From Sophora flavescens (Eukaryota > Streptophyta > Magnoliopsida > Fabales > Fabaceae), in the NCBI GenBank assembly GCA_030762895.1, contig CM061063.1, positions 105,484,210 through 105,548,209 of the forward strand: a DNA stretch of 64,000 bases, read 5' to 3'. Within the stretch, counting starts at the first letter, position 1. Each line of letters opens with the position of its first letter. This document shows, piece after piece, positions 54,301 to 64,000 of the stretch. A program made the position numbers and the translations under genes. The notes under the pieces are model-generated. The model saw only the letters and a list, made by a program, of their open reading frames with translations, ran no database searches and had not been told where the DNA came from.

Positions 54301-56438
54301 AGATCCTTAATATTTTATTTTCTCATGCTGTTGACGACAAACAAATTTGAAAGCTCACTGCATTAGTTGGTATCTAATGCAGGACAATTCATTATTGGAA
54401 TCTGGAAATCGTGCCAAACCCAACCCTGGACTGGAAAAGGTAATAAATAATTGACCTAAAATCCCAACGTGAACCAAACCTTGACACAAAAAATGTTCTC
54501 ATTGTTTATACGTGACATCTTATTTCATTGAAGGAAGTTGACAAATGTTTTATGCAGGATAATTCTTTTCCAGATGCCAGTACTGACTTGACAATCAATC
54601 TGACGGTGGAAAACGTAATGAACTGATCTCATAGAATTTAAATTTGATCAGGACCTTCTTTCAACTAAAAATATTTACGAAGTTGATAGTTGGCATCTGT
54701 TCATTCAAGAAACTGATAATTGATAAATATGATTTATGCAGGATCACTCATCATTGAATGCTGGCAGTGAACTGGAACTCTATCCCATAGTTGAAAAGGT
54801 AATTTTGTGAATGCTATCAAAAGTTCCACTTTCTTACTTTTTATTTTTCGATTTGGCTCTTTTGGCAGTTTCACCCTAAGGGTGACATTAATGTTTTATT
54901 TGGCTCAGTATGAATGACCCTGAATATTCTTCTGTATTTTGTAGGCAATGTCTGCTGATAGAGAGGATCATCAAGAGAAACACACCCCTTATGCCAGTAG
55001 CTGCTCCGAAGTTCAAGAAGGTAGATGCAATGCAAGTGAATGAATTGAGAGATAAATTGATTGGTTAATCATATGATACATCTACATTTTTCTTTTTTGT
55101 CATTACAGTAATGAACAAGGAGAACAATAGTTTAATGGCAAATGAAGATGATTCACCACCCATTAGTTCTCAAATGCGTGACCTGTCTAAATTGGGTGCT
55201 AAATTGCTCTGTTTGTCAATTCCTTTATCCGTGCACATACCAGAAAAGGAAAGCATTTCTTCACTTAATGATCAGATCTCTACTGATATTGTGGAACCAA
55301 AAACTCCTGTAACTGAACAAAATATGAGAGTTAATGAAAGCATTTCTTCACTTAATGATCAGATCTCTACTGATATTGTGGAACCAAAAACTCCTGTAAC
55401 TGAACAAAATATGAGAGCTAATGATAGATGGGATGTAATGAATGCCAGAAGCCCTTGGGAAACATTCAGCAGGCGTGGTTCTGAAATGAAGGTTTTATTT
55501 ATTCATGATATTGCCAAGTGACTTTGCTTAATATGTGTACTTTCAGGTTTTTTCTAACCCAGAATTTCTTTTATTTGCAGAATTCTCATGTTCAAGAATA
55601 TCTCAGGCTTTTAAACACAGGTGACAAGTAAGTGGATACTTCATGTAAATGCATATCCAATTTTAATTAAAAATGCATATGCTTTTTCTCTTATATATGA
55701 CTTGCTCGTCGAATATATAAGTTCTCAAATTTCCTGAAAGAACTTCTTGCATAATAAATTAACTGCAAATAATCGTCATAATGATCACGATTCAGCCATG
55801 AGTTATCAATATGGATACCATTCCATATGGATGGCAAGTGAGTATAGTAATTATCATAAAACTCGACATTTCATACCAAGAACTAACTTGTTTACCTTTT
55901 GTTTTCTTCAATATGTTTTTTTTTCCTTCTTAATACTGACAGGGAAGAATTAAAGAAGTTAAAGGTCAGGAATGCTCCACCATACAATATTAAGATGATT
56001 TTTTATTTCTAATATACCTTGTAAACCGATTGAAGTTTTCTTTATAGGGAATCGGGGAGAAGAGAGCCACGTTCATACTTGAGCTTCGTGATGAATCTCC
56101 CGAACCTTTCAAGAGTGTATGTTTCAGAAAGTTTTCTTAATAGTAAAATTTACACTACCTTTTTTTTTCCTGCAAATATATCTAACACAATCTTGGGATT
56201 GTGATTCAATTTTTCATTAACAGCTTGATGATTTAAAGGATATTGGACTTTCGGCAAAGCAGGTATCATTCTTCTCTTATAATATTGTCATATTGTTTGT
56301 GTCTGATTATCCATGATTAATAATGAAAAGAATCCGCTTACCTAATGGCTTCTAACTGTGGATGTTTTAATTCTTATACAGATCAAGGGAATGATGAAAA
56401 TGCAGGTCGGAGAGCTTTTCAATTCTGAAATTATATAA
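51309..56438 (+). CDS. kinesin-10-type motor protein (KIN-10C-like), 19 exons, 809 aa predicted
   Basis: Predicted exons: 51309-51478, 52022-52178, 52299-52499, 52607-52796, 52896-53101, 53223-53722, 53838-53880, 54055-54108, 54251-54295, 54383-54439, 54558-54614, 54742-54798, 54945-55020, 55109-55491, 55581-55627, 55943-55964, 56048-56116, 56224-56262, 56382-56438; all GT-AG and in phase. The motor domain occupies residues about 15-330: KVRVVAKIRGFSD, P-loop GARGSGKT (98-105), switch I reduced to ARRSH (207-211), switch II DLAG (237-240), then VPYRESKLTRMLQDTLRG. A Ser/Lys-rich linker with repeats follows. The last 60 residues (LKGIGEKRATFILELRDESPEPFKSL... as one block, cut here at exon borders) form a helix-hairpin-helix like the DNA-binding end of Kid/NOD chromokinesins. 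Likely acts on mitotic chromosomes or microtubules. Exon 2 has an alternative acceptor at 51977 adding 15 codons, which fits the family less well. Confidence 0.85.
53288..53570 (+). repeat. coding minisatellite, 69-bp unit, 4 copies (exon 6)
   Basis: CAGACACCCTTAGATTCC starts at 53292, 53361, 53430 and 53499; the next period start (53568) has diverged. Each unit codes for 23 residues with QTPLDSAKKGESSARK. The copies are nearly identical, so the expansion is recent or homogenised. Confidence 0.93.
53574..53675 (+). repeat. coding minisatellite, 51-bp unit, 2 copies (exon 6)
   Basis: CCCAAAAGTATTTCAACAAC starts at 53574 and 53625; the unit encodes PKSISTTAKTSTGSSSR, 17 residues. Confidence 0.93.
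54383..54798 (+). repeat. three consecutive 57-nt exons (exons 10-12) of the kinesin gene
   Basis: 54383-54439, 54558-54614 and 54742-54798 are each 57 nt, phase 0, preceded by similar ATGCAG acceptors and encode related 19-residue peptides (D-N/H-S start, L/V-E-K/N end). The introns are 118 and 127 bp. This looks like tandem exon duplication. Confidence 0.75.
55249..55422 (+). repeat. coding tandem duplication, 87-bp unit, 2 copies (exon 14)
   Basis: Starts at 55249 and 55336. Each unit encodes 29 residues from ESISSLNDQISTDIVEP to EQNMR; only one or two base differences are visible. Confidence 0.93.
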
Positions 56439-56760
56439 TTCATTTGCAATTTCTTGATGATGTACGTAGTAGGCAGGCCTTGATGTCTGTACCTCAAGAG
56501 GTTCATATTGGCAACCTAAAGTTGCCCTTTATTTGTTTGACATAGACTTTGTGTATTGGTATTTCTTCAAACTAAAGTTACCCTTTACTTGTGTATTGGT
56601 ATTTCTTCAAACTAAAGTTACCCTTTACTTTTGTGACATTTACTTGTGTATTTCTTTTTCCTTGTTTCATTATTATATGAAGTTCAGATGTTTGATGTTT
56701 GATATTAGATACTGAAAACAAAATGTAGGAAATGGGGAAGTCAGAACTATATCAAAATCA
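56439..56760 (+). other. 3' untranslated region of kinesin gene with 40-bp tandem duplication
   Basis: TGTATTGGTATTTCTTCAAACTAAAGTTACCCTTTACT occurs twice head to tail (about 56551-56629), with a third weaker copy just before. The poly(A) site is not identified. Confidence 0.6.
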
Positions 56761-57469
56761 AATAATATGATTTATAGGGCGTTGCTAACGAGTATTGAGA
56801 AATTTGTATTGAGAAACAAATTAAGGAACCCACAAAAGGAAAGTTTGTATTGAGAAATTAATTATAACATTTTTCATAATGTTAAATATATTATTTTCCA
56901 TACAAATTTTTCTTTCTTGGTTTATTAAACAATGTCTCAAGGGTATTCGTTTACATTCTCCTTATTTATTTTTCATTTGTAATTTGTAAGTTTATTTTGT
57001 TCATAACTCATTTTAATTAGGATTCTTACAAGGTAATATTTGCAAATACAATAACATTTTTTTTAGAATAATCAGGCCAGTGGGTTATTGGTTACCACTC
57101 CAAATTCCAAAGTCACACAATCCAACAACTTTTGATTCGAGGTGCATCCATGCACTTGATTCAATCCAGTGCATAAATTAGTTAATATACTTGTTCAATC
57201 AAATTAATATAGTTGGTAGATTGGGTCCCTTAAGCATATGGTGGGAGATTTCAAGAATATCCGGGTTCATCAAAAAAATCAATTTTATCAGACTCAGTTT
57301 ATCAAAATTCAATTTTATCAAACATTTAGGGTGAAAATGTTGTATTTATATTTGGTTACCTTGGACTGGAAAAATGATCTCCTAAATCAAATAGTTTTTA
57401 AGCGAGAAAAAATTTCATATGATTATCAAGACCATTTTGAAATATTTGGGATTAGTGTTTTAATAAATT
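56761..57469. other. AT-rich sequence, no gene seen
   Basis: One open frame at 57238-57483 has AT-rich composition and no recognisable motif; I do not call it a gene. Confidence 0.4.
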
Positions 57470-58445
57470 ATACTAATAAATGATTAATCAATTTGAAAAT
57501 TGAAATGCAGTTGTTATTTCGAAAATAAGTGTATACTATTCAATGTTAAGAGAAGTTAAATTCCAATATTGTGGGAATAGAAATAGTGCTAATAATTTAT
57601 CTTTATGCTTTCAAAAGGAAATTCACAGTAATAAGAGAATTAGAATACCAACTTATTAGGGGAAATGTCAAACATTAATAATAATATGATAGATAAATAA
57701 TTAAATATTAAATATATTTTTTAAAAATAGTTAATGTCCGGTTGGTGCAAATTTATAATTATGATTTGAAAAAAAAAATAAATTCAATATAAAATTGAAT
57801 ATTTAGAGAAGTAGAATGTCAATGCATTGGGAGAAATGCCAAATGTTAAAAATAACTTTTAAGTCAGTATATTTTCTAAAAATGACTAACTTGTACCGGA
57901 AAGAAGGAGAAATGTAACAATTAGATTTTAATAAAATAAGGAATCAAGATCATTAGGAAGGCTTTGGCATCCGTGTTTAAATAATTTAATGATTGATCAA
58001 CTTAAAACGCAATTGTTGCTTTGAGAATGTTCTGAAAAGTACAGTACCAATATAGTAGGAATATGAATGGTTAAAGCTAATTTATAGTTTTTCTTTAGAA
58101 AAAAAGAATGAATTCACTATAAAATTGAATGTTTGGAAAAGTAGAATACCAAGGTATTCTTAGAAATGCCAAATATTTAAAATAATATGATACATAAGTA
58201 TATTTTCTAAAATTGGTTAGCTTGCACAAGAAATGATGAAAAATACAACAAATAGATTTTCACAAAAAAAAAGAAAAAAAAAATCAAGGTAGTAGGAAAA
58301 GAAATGGTTAATTCTAATTTATAATTTTGCTTTGGTAAAAAAGGGGAAATTCACTATAAAATTGAATGTTTAGAGAAGTAGAATATAAAGGTATTGTTAG
58401 AAATATCAAATGTTTAAAATGATATGATACATAAGTATATTTTTT
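57470..58445. repeat. decayed tandem repeat, units of about 200-300 bp, four copies
   Basis: Each unit contains AAATTCACTATAAAATTGAATGTTTAGAGAAGTAGAATACCAA, then GAAATGCCAAATNTTAAAATAATATGATA and TATATTTTCTAAAA in this order. Copies are heavily diverged; the last (about 58345-58445) and third (about 58103-58220) are the closest. Confidence 0.7.
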
Positions 58446-58459
58446 AACAAATTTTTAGT

Positions 58460-58690
58460 TATAACTTGCTAACGTAGCCTTCTAAAAAAAGGGTGAATGC
58501 GTGTGATTGGCTAACGTACACCACCCATTTTTTTAGAAAGAGTACGTTAGTAAGCTACACCTTCGGGTTATTTGATAAATTTTTAGTTATAAGTTTCTAA
58601 AATAGTCCTTATGGGTTTACTAACGTACATATATTAATTAATTTTTTAGAATAAGTATGTCAACAAGTTACACATTCGGGTATATTTTTT
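58460..58690. mobile_element. small fold-back (MITE-like) element
   Basis: Arms CTTGCTAACGTAGCCTTCTAAAAAAAGGGTG (58464-58494 region, written here in part) and its inverted partner around 58522-58555 form a hairpin with a short loop. A second, weaker copy of the arm (TTACTAACGTACAT...TTTTTTAGAATAAGTA) lies at 58617-58660. No target duplication identified. Confidence 0.55.
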
Positions 58691-60030
58691 CTATATTTTG
58701 CTTTTCCATAAACAAACAAATCATCTACATTTACATACTTTTTATATTACAAAAATATTATGATAATGCTCGTGCAACCCGTGTGTTGCATGAGTAACAA
58801 ACTAGTTTGTATCTATCTCTAGAATAATTACAATACTATATGAATAATATTAAAGGAAAAAAATAAGTGACAATTTTTTATTTTTTTTTGAAATGAAACA
58901 TAACAAGATTTTCATAACACAAATTTCTATAAAAAAATGTTGAGCTATTTCTAACATAAAAAGATTCTAATAAAATATAATTAAGGTGTTCTTTTTGGAC
59001 AATTCCTGCTATTTATTTAACTAAGAAATTTAACCATATGATTGAATAACAAACTTGAAACACGACACTGCTCCAGTGCATTGTCCAACATATCCACAAT
59101 GAAAGTGAGCAACTGATAGAAACAACTAACACAAAGCATTAACAAAATAAACTTTATAAAAAAGTAAATAAATGACACAAATCATAATACTTCAAAATAT
59201 CTGAAGCCTTCAGCACTAAAAAGCATCAAAGCTAGAAGCTAAAACGCATATGTCCAGTGTGCAATTGTTCACCTCTATGCTTGGGGCAAATAACTTAAAA
59301 ATCCTTTTGAAACCCTTACTACATAAAACAAGCAGTGCAACATATGAAAAACAGTATCAAGATCTTCCTGGGATTTTCCCAAAAAGAATGTATCTAGATC
59401 TACCATGAAACTAATTCAGATATAACATACAACATAATCAAACGAGTTTCTTCAATCTATTATGTAGATTTTGTTTTTTGTTATAAAATTCTGTGTTCTT
59501 CAAGGATGATTGAGGTTATAAAAAATATCGTATAAAACGTTTCAAATACACATATACTGATAGTCAGTTTGCATTTATTAATGTTTGTTTTAACTTAAAA
59601 TAAACAGATATAACAAGTTGGTTTTCTTTAATTAGATCTAACACTTAGACGGACAAGTAAAATGATGAAAAAGTATTAGTAATATTTATCACAAAGAACA
59701 AAGTACACATATCCTTCACTTATCTATATTTGTTTTTATTTTATACTCATGAAAGTCCATGTAGATCCCTTCAAATAAAGCCGCTAGTATTCCTAACAAT
59801 AACTTAGACCTTCCATTTTAAAGTAATCCAACATTATATAATATTATCCTTTTAGACCACCAAGTTCATAACTTTAAAATTCAGTCCAAACAACATCACG
59901 TGCTTTTCATTTCTTCTCTTTACAAATTTCATTCACTTAATTTGTAAACTAGTTTTCTTGTCCCACACCTTCAATATTATAACACATTTAACCCATCCCA
60001 TTACGCATTATACTTAACTTTAATTTGGGA
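58691..60030. other. AT-rich intergenic sequence
   Basis: No gene or clear repeat seen. No continuation of the kinesin gene. Confidence 0.4.
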
Positions 60031-60064
60031 CTTTTTTGCTTATAATAGAGACCGGAGGGAGTAT
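60031..60064. mobile_element. Stowaway-like MITE terminus
   Basis: The reverse complement TACTCCCTCCGGTCTCTATTATAAGC matches the typical Stowaway TIR (CTCCCTCCG, TA flank). The other terminus was not found. Confidence 0.55.
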
Positions 60065-60287
60065 ATATAAATTTCTTCCCAAGCATAATTGCTTATCAAG
60101 TTTCAATACAGTAGTATATGTGTTATCCGGATGCTATCAGATAAAGATCATTACCAATGTAGAAAAAAAAAAACCAAAAAATAAAATAATATTGGAAGAC
60201 CAATTTGACCATACAAAAGCAGATATGGCGCAACAGCAAACAATACAGAGTAAAAGACACCATTGATAAAATGGAATATTATAAGTG
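60065..60287. other. AT-rich flank of element D
   Basis: Unremarkable sequence up to the 75-bp direct repeat. Confidence 0.35.
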
Positions 60288-60362
60288 GGTGCAGATTAAA
60301 AAACTATGCCAACTTGTTAAAAATCAATAAAAATGCATGTAACAGAAAACACCCATATTTTC
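60288..60362. repeat. 75-bp direct repeat flanking element D (left)
   Basis: Starts GGTGCAGATTAAAAAAC and ends CCCATATTTTC; one mismatch against 62919-62993. Confidence 0.93.
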
Positions 60363-60495
60363 ATGCAATCATCTATGCAAATTCAATTAAAATCCAGCAA
60401 ACTTGCCGACACAAGACTCAACACACATACTCCTGATCTTCTCAAATTATTCAGGAGCTAAAAGAAAACAAAACAAAAATAAAGCAGGGCGGACA

Positions 60496-60960
60496 CTAAC
60501 AAGAAAATGAAAGTAAACTAAAGAGAAAGGGTTTAAGAAAACTCATTGGGGCGGTTCCACCAGGATCCCACTGTCTGTGATACAGCGGCCACGGAATGCC
60601 TAAATTGCAGTATGATCCTCCCGGATCCCATGGCCTACAGCATAAGTATGAGAGCGGGCGCCTGATAATCATGGTAACTCCGCCAAGTGCGGCGGACTTC
60701 TCAGTCCCTCTCAGGTCACAATTGACCTCTTTCTCAACTTTGTCCATAAAGTCCTCCCAATAAAAGTGGGGTTCAACCTCTAGGACTGGCCATGGTGAAA
60801 AATCCAAAGGCTTGAACTCCATTGCTGGTTGTTCCATAGGGGAAGGTGACAAACAAGTAGAGAGTGTTACTGGTGCTGCTTCATCTTCTGCACGTTCTTC
60901 ATTCACTGCACTGACAAATCCATCACCTGTTAAACCTGCAGAAATCTCAACACACACCAC
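60496..60960 (-). pseudogene. family D conserved tail module
   Basis: Follows the gag in a shifted frame (break at about 60965-60990). It has FYWEDF, a KSAAL block and two copies of the tail motif (RPWDPGG and RQWDPGG), and aligns with the end of the element B protease protein (FYWEDF, ESAAL, QWDPGG) and of family A. Protease is absent, so gag is joined directly to this module. Confidence 0.7.
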
Positions 60961-60989
60961 AGAAAGGTTAGAGTTAGTACAGTCAGTAG

Positions 60990-61670
60990 TTATGGTACAA
61001 TAAACTGAATCGAATGGTAAAGTGCAATGTCTGGAAGTGGCTTGAGCTCTAAGGAGGGTGACTGCTCAATGGATGATGTATTTGGAGTAGCCATGATGTC
61101 AAGAACTTCGGCTGAACGAACAGCTTCACTCACACTATCACCCTGCAAAATAGAATCAAGAAACTCAGCACAAACAGCACACGGGTTAGTGTCAGTATAG
61201 TCAGTACATGTAGTAACAGAAACTGAATTAGTAAAGGTCTGAATGTCTGGACTTTCAGCACACAGTTCATCCATCCCATCACTTTCAACACATGCATCTA
61301 CTTCCAAAGGTTCTTCGTTATCCTCAAGCTTATTGCCTTGATTGTAAGGATGGATTGCATAGCATCGAGGCAAATAAGTATCTTTTGTCAGAATGGGGCA
61401 TGCCTTAAACAGGTGCTCAGGCGAGCCGCACATGCCACAAAACCTTGTCTGCTGAAACAATTGCTTCAAATAAGTGAGCCTATCCATTCTATTCTCAAGG
61501 GCCTGGATAGAAGAAGAGCTATGGACCTCATTCACATCAATCATGTCAAAACCACTACTAAACTCATAACTTCCATCAAAATTAGGATAACTTATGCATG
61601 GTGGTGGCTTATAATCAACATTAGGCATATCACCAAACAGTAATTTATCCATAGCAGCACTAAGATCCAT
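60990..61670 (-). CDS. family D short gag with zinc knuckle, 226 aa
   Basis: Begins about 65 nt below the primer site (MDLSAAMDKLLFGDMP). CGMCGSPEHLFKAC at residues 78-91 is a CX2CX4HX4C knuckle almost identical to that of element B. An acidic Cys-containing region follows (CTDYTDTNPCAVCAE), a block that recurs in the next frame. There is no capsid domain. The open frame ends at a frameshift before 60990. Confidence 0.7.
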   Translation of the reverse strand: MDLSAAMDKLLFGDMPNVDYKPPPCISYPNFDGSYEFSSGFDMIDVNEVHSSSSIQALENRMDRLTYLKQLFQQTRFCGMCGSPEHLFKACPILTKDTYLPRCYAIHPYNQGNKLEDNEEPLEVDACVESDGMDELCAESPDIQTFTNSVSVTTCTDYTDTNPCAVCAEFLDSILQGDSVSEAVRSAEVLDIMATPNTSSIEQSPSLELKPLPDIALYHSIQFIVP

Positions 61671-61736
61671 AACCAGACAAATTCAGCAAAATGTTTTTTT
61701 AAAAAAAAAATTATTTTCTGCTAATAACAACAAGAG

Positions 61737-61754
61737 TCCCCGGCAACGGCGCCA
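61737..61754 (-). other. primer binding site, tRNA-Asp, element D
   Basis: TGGCGCCGTTGCCGGGGA on minus, five bases from the LTR end. Confidence 0.9.
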
Positions 61755-61759
61755 ATTTT

Positions 61760-62916
61760 TGGTCGCGCTGTCGCGCACGCGCCAAAAAGCGAGCGGTTTT
61801 ATAAAAATGTAGTTTAGGGCGACAACTCGAGTATCGTCTCACAAGGACTCTTGGGTTGTTGTTATTAACAGAAAATCAGTTTTGGGGGGTTGGATATGAA
61901 ATAAATTAAAGAAACAAAACAGAAAACAGAGCAGTAAAAACAAAGCAGTTTAAGAGATTAACAAATAAGCTAAAGCGATTAACCTACTGTTCTCGGTTTC
62001 CCACTATCATTGGTTCATATAAATCCAAGTCCTAAGCAGATTCTAATCCCCTTTCGGTTGTAGCAACAATTAACAAACGAAATCACTACTACAGATATAT
62101 GTTCCTATTCCCGAATTAAACAAACGGGGTTAAGCCCTCATGAACTAAACGAACATGAACGAACACACGCGAATTAAACAAACGCGATTCAATATAGGAA
62201 CATAACATCACCGAAATAAATCAACACAACACTATACACTCCTGAATTAAACAAACAGAAATATATAGCATGGTATTGAAAAGAGGAAAGCAAACAAAAT
62301 AGGAATTACAAAACCTCAAGTGTGATAATGGAAACCAATCACAGTAGATTACTCTAAGGAGACTAGCTCTCCATTACTAATTTCGTAGCTATCTAAACTA
62401 AAAAGAAAACAAAAGATGATAAGAAGATCCAACTGTTCTGTCCTAAAACAGATTTATATACAGCTTCTGGTTTCCGCGGACTCGCGAGGCGAACACTGTC
62501 TCGCGACGCGAATCTTCTGCAACGTTTGGTCTTCTCGCGGGGCGAAGTACTGCTCGCGTGGCGAGGAATGGAAAAGCCATGGCTTCTGGTCTTCAGTCTC
62601 GCGAGGCGAGTAATGGATTCGCGGGGCGAGACAGAAAGAATTGCAAATTCTGGAACAGTCACGCTTCAGGTTCGCGAGGCGAGTGCACTCTCGCGAGGCG
62701 AAGAACTCCAGAATTATTTTTTTTTATTACCTGAAAACAAGAATTAGCATAAGTGCTTTATTTGACTCTAAATCAACTAAATTAACCTAAAAATACTTTA
62801 ACGACTCAAAATGCTGCTTAAGGACAATCAAGTCTAATTTGGGCGAAAATGATATAAAATTAGCACAAAACCCTGGTCATACTAGCCATAAAACTAGATG
62901 AGCCAGCGGCTGATCA
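61760..62916 (-). repeat. 5' LTR of element D
   Basis: 1157 bp, minus strand TGATCAGCC to GCGACCA. It shares the AATTAAACAAACG-type repeats and the U3 layout with LTR B, but is clearly diverged. Confidence 0.85.
62453..62701 (-). promoter_or_regulatory. U3 promoter of element D: TATA box with four motif pairs
   Basis: TATATAAAT (minus, about 62452-62460). 11-mers begin at 62482/62501, 62535/62554, 62599/62619 and 62672/62691, so all eight are paired at 19-20 nt. The GCCGTGAT palindromes of families A and B are missing here, so the pairs are the shared core. Confidence 0.65.
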
Positions 62917-62918
62917 TA

Positions 62919-62993
62919 GGTGCAGATTAAAAAACTATGCCAACTTGTTAAAAATCAGTAAAAATGCATGTAACAGAAAACACCCATATTTTC
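62919..62993. repeat. 75-bp direct repeat flanking element D (right)
   Basis: Partner of 60288-60362, one mismatch; separated from the LTR end by two bases. Confidence 0.93.
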
Positions 62994-63738
62994 AAACATT
63001 TAAATACAAATAAATCTGTCAACTTAAAATCAATAATCACATATGGAACGACATAAAGAAAATAACTGAATTACAACAGTTACAACAATAAGAACTTCTT
63101 CGAGTATGTTCACATGCCAAGAAAACCTAATATTGAGTTGGTATAATTATTCAGTTTTGGGAAATTAAATCAATTTGGGGGTTTGCTGAAATGGGAATTA
63201 GCAAGGGTGAGAATCATTGACCTACTCACTGAAACATCAAGATTGTCTCGTCCACCCCAACAAATCCTAGAAAGGATGATCAAACTTTAAAAGAAATTGT
63301 TTTTCCCTGGTCCTGGTATAAGTCATCATTTAAGTTGAGGCACAATAGAGTAGATGTAACCAAAAATATATTTGACACATCAAAGTATAAAATAAAATAC
63401 CACCACAAACATTGGTTTCTAACGGTAGTTTCATAAATATAAAACCATTCTACACAAGCCTACATACTACAAGGGTGTAAAAGCAAAGTGCTCATAAAAC
63501 AAGCAACCTATAAATCTAATATAAAAGAGAGGCAGGAAAACATGAAACAAAATCATTTATATAATTCTTTACCTAAAGAACAAAGCCCTGACATTACTTT
63601 TTGCATTTTATGATATCAACTCCGGTCAATGAAGAGTTCTACAGAAAATACTCCACTCTCCAACTTACTCCCTCATCAAAAATATCTCGCTCATCAAATA
63701 TATCTAAAACTGGTTTCGCTTCAAACTTTAGTGACTTC
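62994..63738. other. AT-rich sequence, no gene seen
   Basis: No supported frame, repeat or RNA gene. Confidence 0.4.
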
Positions 63739-64000
63739 TGTAATGCCCCGATTTCTGTCTTTCTATAACAGTAAATACATGTATATATGTGTTTGTTTTT
63801 TATAAAACCCAGAGAATGATTTTGGATAAACTAAAATCATTGTCTTGCTCTATCTTACCATAGAGAGTCACGGTTAAATTTTCGGTTAAAAATTCAGACG
63901 AAAACCGGTCTGTATTTTCACTAACAGTAAAAGTTTACTGAGCATAAAACCTAATATTGACCCGTGAATGAAATGATTAGTGTTTTTGTATTGTTTCCAA
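63739..64000 (+). repeat. start of an LTR (Ty3/gypsy-type), runs off the window
   Basis: TGTAATGCCCCGATTTCTG start, homologous with the minus-strand LTR ending at 21837. Only the first 262 bp are in the window. Confidence 0.55.

Larger units (their letters stand above)
60363..62916 (-). mobile_element. truncated Ty3/gypsy family D element (no 3' LTR)
   Basis: Minus strand order: 5' LTR (61760-62916), tRNA-Asp primer site (61737-61754), short gag (60990-61670), post-protease module (60496-60960), and a fragment of 3' non-coding region that ends at 60363. The polypurine tract and 3' LTR are missing. It is related to family B but lacks capsid and protease domains. Confidence 0.85.

Noticed and set aside
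57238..57483. 81-aa frame downstream of the kinesin gene
   Set aside because: AT-rich chance frame without motif or conserved context.
58691..60030. Possible exons of a second host gene
   Set aside because: No frame with coding composition and no convincing splice sites were found.

Overview
This is plant nuclear DNA: a repeat-dense eudicot window of AT-rich sequence holding one ordinary host gene and many nested transposable elements. A legume host is likely but is inferred, from the Sirevirus copies, the soymovirus-like integrated virus and the general repeat make-up. There are two assembly gaps (1-226 and exactly 500 N at 17227-17726). I see no rRNA or tRNA genes.

Region by region. (1) 227-17226 is non-autonomous Ty3/gypsy-type DNA on the minus strand. 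Family A forms a tandem internal-LTR-internal-LTR-internal array (227-15049). A complete family B gag-protease element (4639-11620) is nested in one A gag with a clean 5-bp target duplication (AGTTG), and a third relative, C (15050-17226), breaks the array and runs into the gap. All these LTRs carry, just upstream of the TATA box, paired 11-bp motifs (TCGCGNGGCGA) set 19 nt apart. (2) 17727-24060 holds LTR-like fragments, an AT microsatellite and AT-rich DNA. (3) 24061-35672 is a decayed CACTA-like (En/Spm) element. A Sirevirus LTR in + orientation interrupts its transposase gene (TSD GCTCC), and a defective minus-strand Sirevirus sits inside that LTR. (4) 36590-40440 holds a dispersed repeat, a solo Sirevirus-like LTR with TSD ATATT, and a decayed Ty1/copia pol. 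(5) 41914-50463 has two members of one TIR family. The first is a 588-bp MITE. The second spans 7.8 kb with a perfect 9-bp target duplication and contains a nearly genome-length endogenous caulimovirid (movement protein, several small ORFs, virion-associated-like protein, coat protein, protease, RT-RNase H, transactivator, promoter with two as-1-like boxes, tRNA-Met primer site).

(6) 51309-56438 (+) is the one host gene: a 19-exon kinesin-10-type motor protein (809 aa predicted) with a C-terminal helix-hairpin-helix segment, in-frame coding minisatellites and three consecutive 57-nt exons. An MSA-type G2/M box lies in its leader. (7) 56440-64000 is AT-rich DNA with decayed tandem repeats, a fold-back element, a Stowaway-like end, a truncated family-D element (60363-62916) flanked by 75-bp direct repeats, and the start of another LTR at 63739.

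The most unusual points are the virus genome bounded by Mutator-like TIRs with a 9-bp duplication, and the fixed-spacing motif pairs in the U3 promoters of several Ty3 families. All exon boundaries, identities and family assignments were read by eye; no alignment or search was run.
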